From: Tridacna crocea
Taxonomy: Eukaryota; Mollusca; Bivalvia; Cardiida; Cardiidae
Direction of reading: 5' to 3'
DNA length: 64,000 bases
NCBI GenBank assembly: GCA_943736015.1
Contig: OX031062.1
Location: 25,889,462 to 25,953,461, forward strand
The stretch's first letter is position 1; the number at the start of each line of letters is the position of its first letter. The notes below the pieces were generated by a model, which searched no databases, was not told the origin of the DNA, and saw nothing but the letters and a program-made list of their open reading frames with translations. Positions 63,946-64,000 of this stretch are shown here, one piece after another. Position numbers and translations under genes: made by a program.

Positions 63946-64000
63946 ATTTTAATACTGTGGAAAGCGTCTTCTAACACTGAATGGCTAAAAACTACCCTAA

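Overview
This is an animal genomic window, AT-rich and dominated by repeats. It holds one clear protein-coding gene and a dense layer of transposable elements. The organism is probably a bivalve or other mollusc. I infer this from element types I associate with bivalves: tandem-core elements with hairpin ends, tRNA-derived SINEs whose tail resembles TTGTTGAAAACGGCGTTAAAC, and RAGGTGGGTATTTAG-ended MITEs. No database was consulted.

The gene encodes an inhibitory G-protein alpha subunit (Gi class, GNAI-like) on the minus strand. Seven exons, here numbered 2 to 8, lie at 54699-54741, 42861-43002, 18446-18603, 15922-16050, 10600-10729, 8999-9152 and 6659-6849. All have GT/AG splice sites and phases that join into one open frame. 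They show the P-loop, the switch I Arg, the DVGGQ switch II motif, NKKD, TCAT and the C-terminal CGLF. The summed length is 947 nt, which leaves 118 nt for exon 1 if the protein has the usual 354 residues. I found no exon 1, so it probably lies upstream beyond position 64000. Positions 1-6658 are 3' UTR and/or downstream sequence.

The introns are packed with a hairpin MITE that I class as piggyBac-like. It is about 228 bp, with TTAA at both ends followed by C(C/T)CTTTACC, and its centre is a near-perfect palindrome of about 65 nt. I count by eye about 57 recognisable copies (family 1 about 50, family 2 five, family 3 two) plus many fragments, roughly a fifth of the window. Several copies sit inside other elements or other copies. 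Comparison with uninterrupted relatives shows that TTAA was the target.

Other elements are delimited by target-site duplications visible in the sequence. There are three hAT-type elements (8-bp duplications) at 19480-21287, 32022-33180 and 43382-44240. Three elements have 9-bp duplications: 30501-30875, 35770-36025 and a 5.6-kb one at 46790-52389. A 3.6-kb element with long inverted repeats and a 5-bp duplication lies at 56256-59860. Harbinger-like MITEs (TTA) occur at 48192-48949, 53692-54231 and as an inverted pair at 58048-59133. One SINE with a 13-bp duplication lies at 17917-18192. A decayed mariner transposase lies near 12407-12840. Five modular tandem-core elements share end hairpins but carry two unrelated core repeats. 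A 17-bp motif, GTCCCAACCATAACGGT, recurs seven times in 11353-13771.

Nothing here looks like an operon, a CRISPR array or a complete autonomous transposon. Most long open frames are shadows of repeats.
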